64,000 nucleotides of DNA, taken from assembly GCF_963082655.1 (NCBI RefSeq), contig NC_081556.1:69239227-69303226 (forward strand), given 5' to 3'. The notes beneath the pieces are model-generated. The model was not told the DNA's origin and made no database searches. It saw only the letters and a program-made list of their open reading frames with translations. Positions within the stretch are counted from its first letter, which is position 1. Each line of letters opens with the position of its first letter. Position numbers and translations under genes: made by a program. Below, in pieces: positions 47,847 through 57,166 of this stretch. This DNA comes from Stomoxys calcitrans. Lineage: Eukaryota > Arthropoda > Insecta > Diptera > Muscidae.

Positions 47847-47880
47847 TTGGGTTGCCCAAAAAGTAGTTGCGGATTTTTCA
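47847..47880. mobile_element. Single mariner terminal fragment
   Basis: TTGGGTTGCCCAAAAAGTAG followed by TTGCGGATTTTTCATA after a TA (47845-47846). No partner terminus was found downstream, so it is an isolated end. Confidence 0.75.
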
Positions 47881-48390
47881 TATTCATATTCCTAGCAATT
47901 CAACAAAAGCCCCCATTTTAGCTTGGACCTATCCGTGTAGACAGTGGGACCCAAGGATGGCGGAACGCCACCAGACCAAAGCTCCTTCCAGAGGAAAAAT
48001 CCTCCAACAAACGAATCCTCTTCTATTCTAACAAATCATATTTGTCTGTAAATGAAAGATGTTTGGGTTATTAGGATATTATAATTTTTGCACAGACGAA
48101 GTTCCTAAAAGTTTAAGCATAACCAGAGTGACTTTTATATCAAAATCTGGCAACTTCACGACTAATGTTCAACATTGGAGAGAATTGTTGCTCAGTTAAT
48201 ATAAAAATGGTATTTCCCCTATAAAACAGATCTAGCGATTCAATGCCATATTTCCTGATTTCAATGATATTGGAAACTCTGAGTTCTTTACCTACTTCTA
48301 AATCTACACCAAATAGATTCAAATTGGACTATATTTGCACAGAGATTATATATAGAACGATCTTCCAACATATCGACCGTTCTTCCGACT
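47881..48390. other. No gene recognised
   Basis: About 47930-48030 is somewhat GC-richer (GGACCCAAGGATGGCGGAAC) and may be further LINE debris. 48060-48130 weakly resembles the unassigned repeat at 46319. Confidence 0.35.
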
Positions 48391-48637
48391 ACAGAACACC
48401 TTCTATGTGTGTGTCCCGCAGTAGCAGTCAGAAGAAGTTACACTTAAGGTTTTCATTTCTTTGAGAACCTGTCTGATTGAGCGGATGTGAACATTGGTAA
48501 GTTGCTGGGCTTTTTAAAGCGATCTGGATGGTTCAACGGTAGGAACTAGGAACTTCTCCTGTTCTTGTGGTATCACAATGGACGAAAACGACTAAGTGAG
48601 TCTGTTGGCTGACTGCTATTTAAACCTAACCTAACCA
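48391..48637 (+). pseudogene. LINE family A 3'-end fragment
   Basis: ACACCTTCTATGTGTGTGTC, TTTCTTTGAGAACCTGTCTG and GTGGTATCACAATGGACGAA align with 36270-36505 and the complement of 18560-18790. It ends with AAACCTAACCTAACC at 48622-48636. Confidence 0.85.
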
Positions 48638-48886
48638 GCTTTCGATAATTGATGCACTTAAACTAGAAAATGAATGAAATTTCCATAGAAGAGAAATTTC
48701 ACGATTTGCTGTGATGAATAGAGCACTCAAATATCTCGGTCGTAGACGATGGATGTACAATAAGACTCGGTCCTTCATATAAAGAACGAACCAATGATGG
48801 CTAAAAAATTAAGTTTCGCATTTCATTTCGTCCGCACAATCCGCACTGATGGACCTTTCTATATTTGAGCCATTTTAGCGCGTTTT

Positions 48887-49330
48887 ATTAAAAGCGCGTT
48901 GAGTTCAGACGGGCCGAATCTTACATACCTTCAACCATGAATTGCATTTAACAAGCTCTTTGAAAGATTTTTTTTTCAAATATATAAGGACTATATCAGG
49001 TTATGGGTCTATATGAACCGCACTTCTGATGGCATAAAAAACTGTACGCTCTGAAGCTAAAGAAGTCAAATCGGGAGATCGGTTTATATGGCAGCTATAT
49101 CAACACATAGACCGATTTTACAATCCCAATCGACCTACACTGTTAAGCAGAGCCTAAATTTACTCCTTCGAAAGTTAGTGTGCTTTCGAAAGAGAGACAG
49201 ACAGACAGACGGACGGACTGTAGGACGGCCACGGCGAAATCGATTTCAAGACGATCAAGAATAGATGTACTTTATTGGGTCTCAGATCAGTATTTCAATG
49301 AGGTACAAACGAAAAAAAATATATGGTGGA
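48887..49330 (-). mobile_element. HINE family 1, short decayed copy
   Basis: Plus-strand AAAAGCGCGTTGAGTTCAGA and GGGCCGAATCTTACATACCT mark the 3' end. ACCGATTTTACAATCCCAAT and an ACAGACAGACGGACGG stretch (about 49196-49217) mark the interior. The 5' terminus is degraded near 49330. Confidence 0.68.
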
Positions 49331-49384
49331 TTGAAAATTACAGAGTCAAATGTATAGCGATATGACAAATTTTCCAGGAACATT

Positions 49385-49635
49385 CTTTAACTAAGAGCGG
49401 GGATAATGAGTGCTATTCAATATACGGTGAAGCTCAGTGATAAGGCAGCTTCTTTTTATTGCAGGGTCCAAACAATGAGTAGCGGAGCGACTCTTCATAG
49501 TAGAACATTTTTACATGGCTGACTACCTCACACCTCGCTGAAACTTTTTTCTGATATTTTCAACAGGATTTAAACCCAGGTGTTCAGCTTCAATGGCGCA
49601 CATGATAACCTCTACGTCAAGGTAGAGATAAATGT
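49385..49635 (-). mobile_element. tRNA-derived SINE, longest copy
   Basis: On the minus strand, TTGACGTAGAGGTTATCATG lies at the A-box position and CCTGGGTTTAAATCCTGTT contains a good B box about 40 bp on. The body is AGCGAGGTGTGAGGTAGTCA, AGAGTCGCTCCGCTACTCAT and TAAAAAGAAGCTGCCTTATC. It ends near the GCACTCATTATCCC region at about 49390. Confidence 0.7.
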
Positions 49636-49639
49636 AATA

Positions 49640-50529
49640 AAAAGCGAAGCTATGATGAAGATTCGAAGAACCTTTCCCAATTCCTTTCACTATAGTGAAG
49701 TCAAGTGATTGTAAAAAAGCATGAATTTCACAAGTATACCAAAGCAAGGCTATTTCGGCGCATCCTTAGCTATACGTGAAACAATGTGTATACACTATAA
49801 TATCTTAGAGAGATGGTCCATGCCAATACTCATCATTTCTTATGTTCACACATAGCTGTTGTGCCCTGGGATTGCGAAAAAGCAAAACGTAGAAGACATG
49901 GAATGGAAAAGTTAATATGAGTTTATGTCAGTTTTGATGCGATGCTTTGTTTTGCGGATACTTTGTGATGATGTCATTGATGTACACATAATTCTAACGT
50001 TCAATTTTCTAGTTTCGCATTCCATCTATGACTGTTTGCTTGAGGTTAAAGTTGTGCCTGAGGTAGTGTTTGTCTGTGTGACCGCAGAGGATATTTGCAG
50101 ATACTTACTGTTTCGTTCATTTCGGCTATTTGTGCAAGGATTTTTGGGCAAGGAAAATGTGCTCGGTTACTTGTGTTGGCTCCCCAAATCCCAGTTCAAT
50201 TTCTTCGTCCTGGCGAAGGATAAACTTGTAATGAAACAAACTATCATCAACATATACAATAACAACCACCATAACGATGTGAAGACAAAAGACAAACATC
50301 TGCACATTGTAAATGGTAAGGACGATTAGGTCAAATGGTTCTTTTTGCAATTTTATTTGTATGATTTAAAAGTTCTTAACATTATTCAATAATGTTTAAA
50401 ATCTATCAATCTGACAGCACTTTTGACGGCGTCAGAAGGTTGGGCAGAGTTATATTGGCTAACTGTTGTCGGACACACAATTATGGACATTGTTGTACCA
50501 CTGGAATAAAGCCATTATTCGGGAATTGC
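49640..50529. other. No recognised gene; unassigned 134-codon frame
   Basis: The plus-strand frame 49925-50329 (134 codons) is Val/Leu/Phe-rich, with hydrophobic stretches and a His/Asn-rich C-terminus (NIYNNNHHNDVKTKDKHLHI). I recognise no domain, and the region is AT-rich with overlapping frames on the other strand, so it may be chance. It is one of the few repeat-free stretches here. Confidence 0.35.
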
Positions 50530-50745
50530 GATGGCAAAAATCCATTGACTTAATTTCGCATTGCTTTAGCATGCAGCTTATTCTCCAGATTTAGCTCCCT
50601 TGGATTCAAAAAATAGACAATACGGATGGCTTCATTTAGGAACAATTTTTACTACAAACAGGCTGTCGAGGCTTTAGAAAATCGCCAGAAAGTATATCGA
50701 ACTAAAGGGAGAATAAGTTGGGAAATAAAGCACATTTTCCGAGAT
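50530..50745 (+). pseudogene. mariner transposase C-terminal relic
   Basis: YSPDLAPLDSKN near 50580 corresponds to the third catalytic Asp block of mariner transposases. YYKQAVEALENRQKVYRTKG near 50650 corresponds to the C-terminal FYxxGIxxLxxRWxKC-type motif. It is a different, more decayed mariner than the one at 15138. No TIRs identified. Confidence 0.55.
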
Positions 50746-50796
50746 TTGTCGTGTTTTCGTTGTAAGGTTGGCTATTTTTTGGTTAAGGTTGGCCAC

Positions 50797-50974
50797 TACC
50801 ATATGATAGGGGGTAGGTAGGTATTCATTTAGCCATTCCGTTTGCAACACATCGAAATATCCCTTTCCGACCCTATAAAGTACAATATATATTTTTCCGA
50901 TCGTGGTAAAATTCTAAGGCGATTTATCGATGTCCGTGTGTCTGCCCGTCTGTATATAGTAATAACTCTACCGC
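50797..50974 (+). mobile_element. HINE family 2-like, 5' segment (split by BEL/Pao)
   Basis: Has GTATTCATTTAGCCATTCCG and TTGCAACACATCGAAATATC, then CCGACCCTATAAAGTA and a GTCY-like run (about 50931-50953). It continues after the retrotransposon at 56718 and after the Helitron at 59369. The joined insertion site reads CTCTACCGCCTTCAAAAA, matching CGCTACAGTCTTCAAAAA in the copy at 8705. Confidence 0.8.
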
Positions 50975-51354
50975 TGTTCAAAATACATTTATTTTGAACA
51001 TGAGAGATAACGCATTAGCATTTCATAGCCCACGCGTTGTTATCTTATAGAGTCTGTGTGCGGTTTAGGGTCTATTTGTACGATCGCCTATCTCATAAAA
51101 CCAATACGCACAGCCGTATAAACCCTGCATGTGTACTTTTAAAAAGGGAATAGATAATGAGTCTAAGAAATGCATGTGTGTGTTTACTTAGGATCGTAAA
51201 ATATCAGATAAGGAGAAACGGAGATATCACTGCGTTGGTATCTCGTTCTAGTTTAGTTTTAAGATTTTCATTTATTGTAGTGATAGGAAATTTGAAAATA
51301 AATGGTCAGTATAAATCTAGCATCAGAGAAGTGCGTTTTAGATTCAGCTCAACA
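50975..51354 (+). repeat. 5' LTR (380 bp)
   Basis: TGTTCAAAATACATTTATTT... to ...CAGCTCAACA. The first 26 bp form an 11-bp perfect hairpin (TGTTCAAAATA / TATTTTGAACA, loop CATT). An AATAAA lies at about 51297. The short frame in it (51157-51369) is also in the 3' LTR and is not known to be expressed. Confidence 0.95.
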
Positions 51355-51356
51355 TT

Positions 51357-51366
51357 TGGTCCTTCG
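51357..51366 (+). other. Primer-binding site, tRNA-Tyr-like
   Basis: TGGTCCTTCG begins 2 nt after the 5' LTR. It is complementary to a tRNA 3' end CGAAGGACCA, which matches the tRNA-Tyr acceptor end as I remember it. The tRNA assignment is inference. Confidence 0.65.
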
Positions 51367-51470
51367 TAAAATTGAGTTATCCCCCACCCGAGGTAAGAAG
51401 CTCAATGGAACTAGGCCTATAAAGCAATTTAATAAAAATTGTTTAACACCCACTGAAAAATTAAATTCTG

Positions 51471-51608
51471 TGAAGAAGCGTCCTCGTGGCTTTAAACAAC
51501 GAGAAGAAAAATAATAATAGAAATCACAATCCACTAAAAAGTGGAAATACAGTGAAGAAGCGTTCTCGTGGCTTTAGACAACGAGAAGAAAAAAAAAAAA
51601 AAAAAACA
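51471..51608 (+). repeat. Leader duplication and A-tract upstream of gag
   Basis: TGAAGAAGCGTCCTCGTGGC at 51471 recurs as TGAAGAAGCGTTCTCGTGGC at 51553. Each copy runs about 40 bp to ACGAGAAGAA; the second leads into a pure A run to 51607. It lies in the untranslated leader between the primer site and the start codon. Confidence 0.85.
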
Positions 51609-51659
51609 CATAATAAAAATATCAGAAAAATAAACAAACAAAACTACAAATAAAGTAAA

Positions 51660-54600
51660 ATGGTTCGTCAGCAGTTATACAAGCGTCAAAATGAGATTGG
51701 TGAATATATCATCAATTTGAAGCAAAGCTGCCTTAAGGAAACCGCAAGAAGTGTGGCTAAGGAAACCTGCAAAGCCCAGTTGGGGCAAGTTTGGCAGGAA
51801 TTCAAAAATAACCACACGAAGTTAACCGAATTGGGTATCACCGAGGAACCGTACTTTAAAAACAAGTATTATGAGAAGGTGAACTCATTGGTGGAGGAAA
51901 TCTGTGCAGCCCTAAAGACGAACGAGGATGCAGCCAGCCAATTGGAAACTGGAAAAACTGAATCGTCGGGGTTGAAATTACAACAAATCCAACCGCAGGA
52001 AAATGGGGAGTCCAAAAATGAGAAGGAAAGAATAGCGGGAAAAAGGAAGGAAAGAATAAGAAAACTTATTCGAAAGTTAGTAGGAGAACTACTAGAGTTG
52101 GAACAACTCAATATTAAAGTCTTGCTGGAAGAAGCAAAAAGATCATGGGAAACACAGATGAATCAAATTAATGATCTATTATGGGAACTCACTATCAACC
52201 ATGAGGGGTCTTACGAAGACATCACTAAAGAAGTTGATGAAGTAGAAAACCTCTACAAAAGAAGTAAAACAACGCTGATCTTAAGATTGGACAAATGTAA
52301 GGAGGAGAGATGTCCTATAAAACTAGCGGAGATAAAAATACCGGACTTCTACGGTAACGTGGAAGAATGGCCATCTTTCCATGATTTATACAAGAAGCTC
52401 GTACATGATGCCGAGAGCTTATCGGACGTTGAGAAAATGTTTTATCTGAAAGCTCATATTAAAGGAGAAGCGTCAAAAGTAATTAAACATTTACCGGCAG
52501 ATGGAAGCAATTACCAGCCAGCGTGGGAGATACTAAATCAACGCTTTGGAAATAAAAGAATTTTGTTTCAAACGATACTAGACCGATTGTTAGATCAACC
52601 CCATGTGTGTAGTGAGAACGCTAAACAAGTAAAAGGATTACTTGATACAACAATTGAATGCGTCCAAGGGTTAAAAGCAATGAAATGCAACATCGAGGAT
52701 GCTGTAATGGCGCGTGTAATCATCCGTAAGCTAGACAAAGAAGGTTTATTATTATACGAGCAGCATACAAAGAAATCGAAAGAAATTCAGGAGCTTAAAG
52801 ATGTTTTGGAGTTCTTGGAGGAACGATATCAAAATTTGGAGGCAGCAGGTACAAAGAAGTACAGCAGCAATTACAATCATCGGCAACAGCAGCCTATGAA
52901 AAGTACGACACTCTATACGGATAAAAGTGCGTGTCTATACTGTAGAAAACAAGGACACTTAACGGAAGAATGTCGAAGTCTGTTGAGATTGCCAGTGGCG
53001 GAACGAGTATCATGGGTTAAAACAAAAAATATATGCCATAGATGCTTGAACCACAATCAGAATGCAAGATGCGATAGTACCATCAAATGTGGAACCTGTG
53101 GGTTTAAACATCATTCGGTACTCCATCTAACTAAGACATCCACTACATGTGTTGCTAACGGGACAAGGAGTGTCCTACTGGCAACGGCTCAGGTGCAGGT
53201 CAAGAATATACATGGAGAGATGGTTACCTTGAAAGCTTTGGTGGACCAAGGATCACAGTCAACGTTTTTAAGGGAAGAAGCAGCACAGATACTTCAAATC
53301 CCTCGAGAAAAGGCCAATATGGAATTGCATGGACTAGGTGACAATTTGGTGGGAGTTGCAAAATCAAAAGTAAAAGTTAGGATCCATCCGAGATTTCCCA
53401 GCAACTATTCACTCGATGTCGAAGCTCTTATTTTACCAGCGTTAGCTTCCGTCCATTTGGATTCTTCGTTAGTACACAACCAGGGTGTATGGAAAAACTT
53501 TCAATTGGCTGATCCAAACTACTACAAGAACGAGAGGATAGATATGGTGCTTGGCGGAGATGTGTATGTGGACATACTAAAGAACGGAATACATAAGAAG
53601 CATGGAATGTTGGGGCAACATACCAAGCTGGGATTAATGTTGTCCGGCCCATTAACGATTCGAGTCCCAGTAGCGAAAAAAGGTGTCAATGTCACTACAG
53701 AGATTGAAAGATTTTGGGAAACTGAAGAGTTGGATATGGACATGGTTACAAACGATGACGAAAAATGTTTGGATAATTATGCTGCTACAACGAAAAGAAA
53801 TGAAGAAGGGCGGTTTATAGTTCAAATCCCCTTCAAAGAAGATAAAGAGCTGGGAACATCGTATAAACAGGCAGCAGCCAGACTCATTAGCCTGGAGAAA
53901 AAGCTCATCAAGGATAATGCTATGAAGCATGAATACTCAAGAATTATGGAGGAATATATTGCACTGGGGCACATGAAGCCAGTGCAACAGATTCATAGCG
54001 GTAAATATTATTTACCACATCAAGCGGTTGTTCGAGAGGACAGTCTGACTACGAAAGTCAGAGTGGTTTTCGACGGTTCCGCGAGTACAAATAATGGAAG
54101 AAGTCTGAACGACATAATGCATGTCGGGCCACGGTTGCAGAGAGACGTCTTCGACATACTACTCAACTTTCGTTTAAAAAGGTTCGTGATTTCTTCAGAT
54201 GTTGAAAAAATGTACCGCCAAATAATGGTGGATGAGGAGAGCCAGCGGTATCAACATGTTCTGTGGCGGAAAGATAGGAATGAGGAAATCAAAGAATATC
54301 AGCTGACAACAGTGACATTCGGAACAGCAAGTGCCCCGTTCTTGGCCGTAAGAACCTTAATGCAGATTGCGAAAGAATGCGCGGATACGAAGATGAAGCA
54401 AATAATTGAAGAAGATTTTTATATGGATGATCTTCTTACGGGGGCAGACACAATAGAAGAGTGTCTCCAGCTTCGATTCAAAATATCAAGGCACTTAGAG
54501 GGTTATGGATTCCATCTCAGAAAATGGTGTTCAAACAATGAACACATTGTGAAATCATCGAAAGAAGACAAGGAGAACGAAATAATAAACATCAATGAAA

Positions 54601-56204
54601 CCACTAATGTAAAAACCCTGGGACTTCAGTGGAAACCGAAGGAAGACGAATTTCGATTTAAAATATCGGAATACCCAGCGGAGAGTACAACAAAGAGGCT
54701 GGCTTTATCATATCTAGCAAAAATATTTGATCCGCTTGGGTTGCTGACACCAGTCATAATAACGGCGAAGTTGTTTATTCAGAGTTTATGGTTGCTAGAG
54801 ATGCATTGGGACCAGAAAATCGATGGAGATTTGGAGATCAGCTGGAAAGAATTCGTGACACGTATTTCGTCTCTACAAGACGTTAAGATACCTAGATGGC
54901 TAAACTCTTCATCCGAAAGTAAAATTAAAATTTTGGGATTTGCGGATGCATCAGAGAAGGCCTATGCAGCAGTGGTTTATATTAAAACCGATAAAGGAGT
55001 TTCCTTGATGGCTGCAAAAAGCAAAGTAAACCCGATTAAAAACAAAAAGACGCTTCCGAAATTAGAGCTGTGTGCAGCCTTCCTATTGGCCAGGCTGCTA
55101 AATAGAATAATTAGTGTGGTCAAAGCCGAATCGGAAGTTTATGCCTGGAGTGACTCCACAATTACACTTGCTTGGATTGAAAATAACAAGAGCAAAGATA
55201 AATTTATAAGGTCACGAGTAACCGGCATAAAAAATTTGGTATCTCAGGCGCAGTGGCGGTATGTAAAGTCAAAAGAGAATCCAGCAGGCTTGGGGTCAAG
55301 AGGCGTGTCCCCAGATAAACTTGTAGACTCAAAGCTATGGTGGGAAGGTCCCCAGTGGCTGCTGTTGCCGGAGGCGGAATGGTCTCTAACCCCTCCAGAA
55401 TTGAAGACATGCGCTTCCACGGCTTCCAAGGAAGCACCTACCTTATTGAACGATTTGATAGAAAGGTATTCATCATATGGAAGACTTCTAAGAGTTTACT
55501 CTTACATCTTGCGGTTTGTTGAAAAACTGAAGGGAACCCGATCCTTCCCGTCATATCTAACGAGAGAGGAGTTGTTAAAGGCGGAGAAATACATCGTTAA
55601 AGGTCATCAGAAGATAGAATGGCCAAGTGAGGTACAAAAACTAAGAGATAACAGACAGATGGATCATCGACACAAGCTGGCTAATTTGCACCCGTACCTA
55701 GACGAAGAGGGGGTTTTAAGAGTTGGAGGTCGACTTCAGTACTCTGATTTGCAGCTAGATCAAAAACATCCTATGATCATTCGAAAATCACGGCTGGCCT
55801 ATTTAATTATACGAGACACCCATTACAAGACGATGCACGGAGGAAATCGCCTAGTAGAATGCACCGTTAGAACCCTGGGAACAACAATCACTGCGCCGTT
55901 AAGCCTCCAGTCTAGTCGAGATGTAGAAGATAGAGTGAATTTCACAGCAGACTTAGCTCAGATTGAAGAATTTAACATGCTTCCTTTGGGACCAATGATT
56001 ATCAATCACACCCGCCAAGTTGATGAAGTGATGACGAAGCTTAGAGATGTCCAGAAAACAAATGTCGATCTAAGGGGCTTGCAGTTTCATCATATGAGTG
56101 GTCATGCTGCTCTTATTTTAGTTATTCTCATAATAATAATATTAGCGATATGTTTTATTAAGAAGTTTATTCAAAGGCAAAATGTATCAGCTTTAAATTT
56201 TTAG
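51660..56204 (+). CDS. BEL/Pao gag-pol polyprotein fused to env-like tail
   Basis: 1514 codons without a stop. Order: Pao-type gag (coiled, charged, residues 1-215), DUF1759-like core (PDFYGNVEEWPSFHDLYKKL, about 226 on), zinc knuckle C425-x2-C428-x4-H433-x4-C438 and a second Cys/His cluster (C459, C462, C477, C480, H485). Aspartic protease is ALVDQGSQSTF with D529. RT has D847 (SSDVEKMYRQI) and YMDD at 921-924. RNase H follows with D1096 (GFADAS) and D1165 (WSDST). The integrase zinc-binding segment has H1388 and H1393, but after about residue 1405 the catalytic core and C-terminal integrase are absent. The last ~100 residues carry NFT and NHT sequons and a membrane segment (LILVILIIIILAICF, about 1485-1500) with a basic tail, as in the env-like ORF of some BEL elements. 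The frame is unbroken, so the deletion is in phase. Start chosen at the first ATG after the leader. Integration must rely on another element. Confidence 0.92.
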   Translation: MVRQQLYKRQNEIGEYIINLKQSCLKETARSVAKETCKAQLGQVWQEFKNNHTKLTELGITEEPYFKNKYYEKVNSLVEEICAALKTNEDAASQLETGKTESSGLKLQQIQPQENGESKNEKERIAGKRKERIRKLIRKLVGELLELEQLNIKVLLEEAKRSWETQMNQINDLLWELTINHEGSYEDITKEVDEVENLYKRSKTTLILRLDKCKEERCPIKLAEIKIPDFYGNVEEWPSFHDLYKKLVHDAESLSDVEKMFYLKAHIKGEASKVIKHLPADGSNYQPAWEILNQRFGNKRILFQTILDRLLDQPHVCSENAKQVKGLLDTTIECVQGLKAMKCNIEDAVMARVIIRKLDKEGLLLYEQHTKKSKEIQELKDVLEFLEERYQNLEAAGTKKYSSNYNHRQQQPMKSTTLYTDKSACLYCRKQGHLTEECRSLLRLPVAERVSWVKTKNICHRCLNHNQNARCDSTIKCGTCGFKHHSVLHLTKTSTTCVANGTRSVLLATAQVQVKNIHGEMVTLKALVDQGSQSTFLREEAAQILQIPREKANMELHGLGDNLVGVAKSKVKVRIHPRFPSNYSLDVEALILPALASVHLDSSLVHNQGVWKNFQLADPNYYKNERIDMVLGGDVYVDILKNGIHKKHGMLGQHTKLGLMLSGPLTIRVPVAKKGVNVTTEIERFWETEELDMDMVTNDDEKCLDNYAATTKRNEEGRFIVQIPFKEDKELGTSYKQAAARLISLEKKLIKDNAMKHEYSRIMEEYIALGHMKPVQQIHSGKYYLPHQAVVREDSLTTKVRVVFDGSASTNNGRSLNDIMHVGPRLQRDVFDILLNFRLKRFVISSDVEKMYRQIMVDEESQRYQHVLWRKDRNEEIKEYQLTTVTFGTASAPFLAVRTLMQIAKECADTKMKQIIEEDFYMDDLLTGADTIEECLQLRFKISRHLEGYGFHLRKWCSNNEHIVKSSKEDKENEIININETTNVKTLGLQWKPKEDEFRFKISEYPAESTTKRLALSYLAKIFDPLGLLTPVIITAKLFIQSLWLLEMHWDQKIDGDLEISWKEFVTRISSLQDVKIPRWLNSSSESKIKILGFADASEKAYAAVVYIKTDKGVSLMAAKSKVNPIKNKKTLPKLELCAAFLLARLLNRIISVVKAESEVYAWSDSTITLAWIENNKSKDKFIRSRVTGIKNLVSQAQWRYVKSKENPAGLGSRGVSPDKLVDSKLWWEGPQWLLLPEAEWSLTPPELKTCASTASKEAPTLLNDLIERYSSYGRLLRVYSYILRFVEKLKGTRSFPSYLTREELLKAEKYIVKGHQKIEWPSEVQKLRDNRQMDHRHKLANLHPYLDEEGVLRVGGRLQYSDLQLDQKHPMIIRKSRLAYLIIRDTHYKTMHGGNRLVECTVRTLGTTITAPLSLQSSRDVEDRVNFTADLAQIEEFNMLPLGPMIINHTRQVDEVMTKLRDVQKTNVDLRGLQFHHMSGHAALILVILIIIILAICFIKKFIQRQNVSALNF

Positions 56205-56337
56205 ATCTTTAGAACTTATGTAAAATAATATATCTAATATTACAGTCCACTATTACAAATTATCGAACGACAAATCAAAGATATAATTAGACAAAAATAC
56301 AGTCAGTCCACTATGTAGACTTACGCGCCCGGCAGAA
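56205..56337 (+). other. 3' untranslated region of BEL/Pao element
   Basis: 133 bp between the stop codon and the 3' LTR. Immediately before the LTR is GCGCCCGGCAGAA, with no clear purine-rich polypurine tract. Confidence 0.7.
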
Positions 56338-56717
56338 TGTTCAAAATACATTTATTTTGAACATGAGAGATAACGCATTAGCATTTCATAGCCCACGCGT
56401 TGTTATCTTATAGAGTCTGTGTGCGGTTTAGGGTCTATTTGTACGATCGCCTATCTCATAAAACCAATACGCACAGCCGTATAAACCCTGCATGTGTACT
56501 TTTAAAAAGGGAATAGATAATGAGTCTAAGAAATGCATGTGTGTGTTTACTTAGGATCGTAAAATATCAGATAAGGAGAAACGGAGATATCACTGCGTTG
56601 GTATCTCGTTCTAGTTTAGTTTTAAGATTTTCATTTATTGTAGTGATAGGAAATTTGAAAATAAATGGTCAGTATAAATCTAGCATCAGAGAAGTGCGTT
56701 TTAGATTCAGCTCAACA
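56338..56717 (+). repeat. 3' LTR (380 bp)
   Basis: By eye I found no difference from the 5' LTR over its length. Followed by the target duplication ACCGC. Confidence 0.95.
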
Positions 56718-57166
56718 ACCGCCTTCAAAAATTTATATATTTAACTGAAATTCAGCATAGAAATGTATTTTTGCTGCACGCAGTTTAAGTTCTTGATCGG
56801 GCCAAATCGGACCATATTTTGATATAGCTGCTATATAGAACCGATCAGCCGGTTAAAGGTCGGAAGACAATAGAAGCTGCATTAATTATCAGATTTTGCT
56901 GGCATTTGAAGCAATGATTTGTTTTAAGCCTCCCGATATTCAACTCAAATATGGATTAGATCGGACTATATTTAGATATTGCTGCCATATAGACCGATCA
57001 GCCGATTAAGGATCTGAAGCCCATAAAAGCTATATATATTACCCGATTTCGCTGAAATTTTAAATGATGAGTTGTTTGCAGCCTCCCGAAATCCGACCCA
57101 AATATGGTTGATATTTAGATATAACTGCCACATAGACCGATCAGCCGATTAAGGGTCTGAAGCACA
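56718..57166 (+). mobile_element. HINE family 2-like, middle segment
   Basis: Resumes with ACCGCCTTCAAAAATTTATA and carries two to three ~165-bp repeats (CATATAGACCGATCAGCCGA, ATATATTACCCGATTTCGCT). It ends at AGCACA, where the Helitron inserts. Confidence 0.8.

Larger units (their letters stand above)
50970..56722 (+). mobile_element. BEL/Pao LTR retrotransposon, deleted but structurally young
   Basis: 380-bp LTRs at 50975-51354 and 56338-56717 begin TGTT and end AACA. The 5-bp target duplication ACCGC lies at 50970-50974 and 56718-56722. The internal region holds a primer-binding site, a leader with a 40-bp duplication, and one long frame of gag-pol type. The integrase core is missing and the 3' end of the frame is env-like. 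I saw no difference between the LTRs by eye, implying a very recent insertion. Inserted in a HINE. Confidence 0.95.

Noticed and set aside
49925..50329. Possible 134-residue host protein
   Set aside because: No recognisable domain, AT-rich context and overlapping antisense frames; kept only as an unassigned frame.
53428..53930. Minus-strand frames inside the BEL/Pao coding region
   Set aside because: Antisense shadows of the long polyprotein frame.
56338..56744. 74-codon frame in the 3' LTR as a separate gene
   Set aside because: The same frame is in the 5' LTR and runs into different flanks; no known LTR-encoded product.
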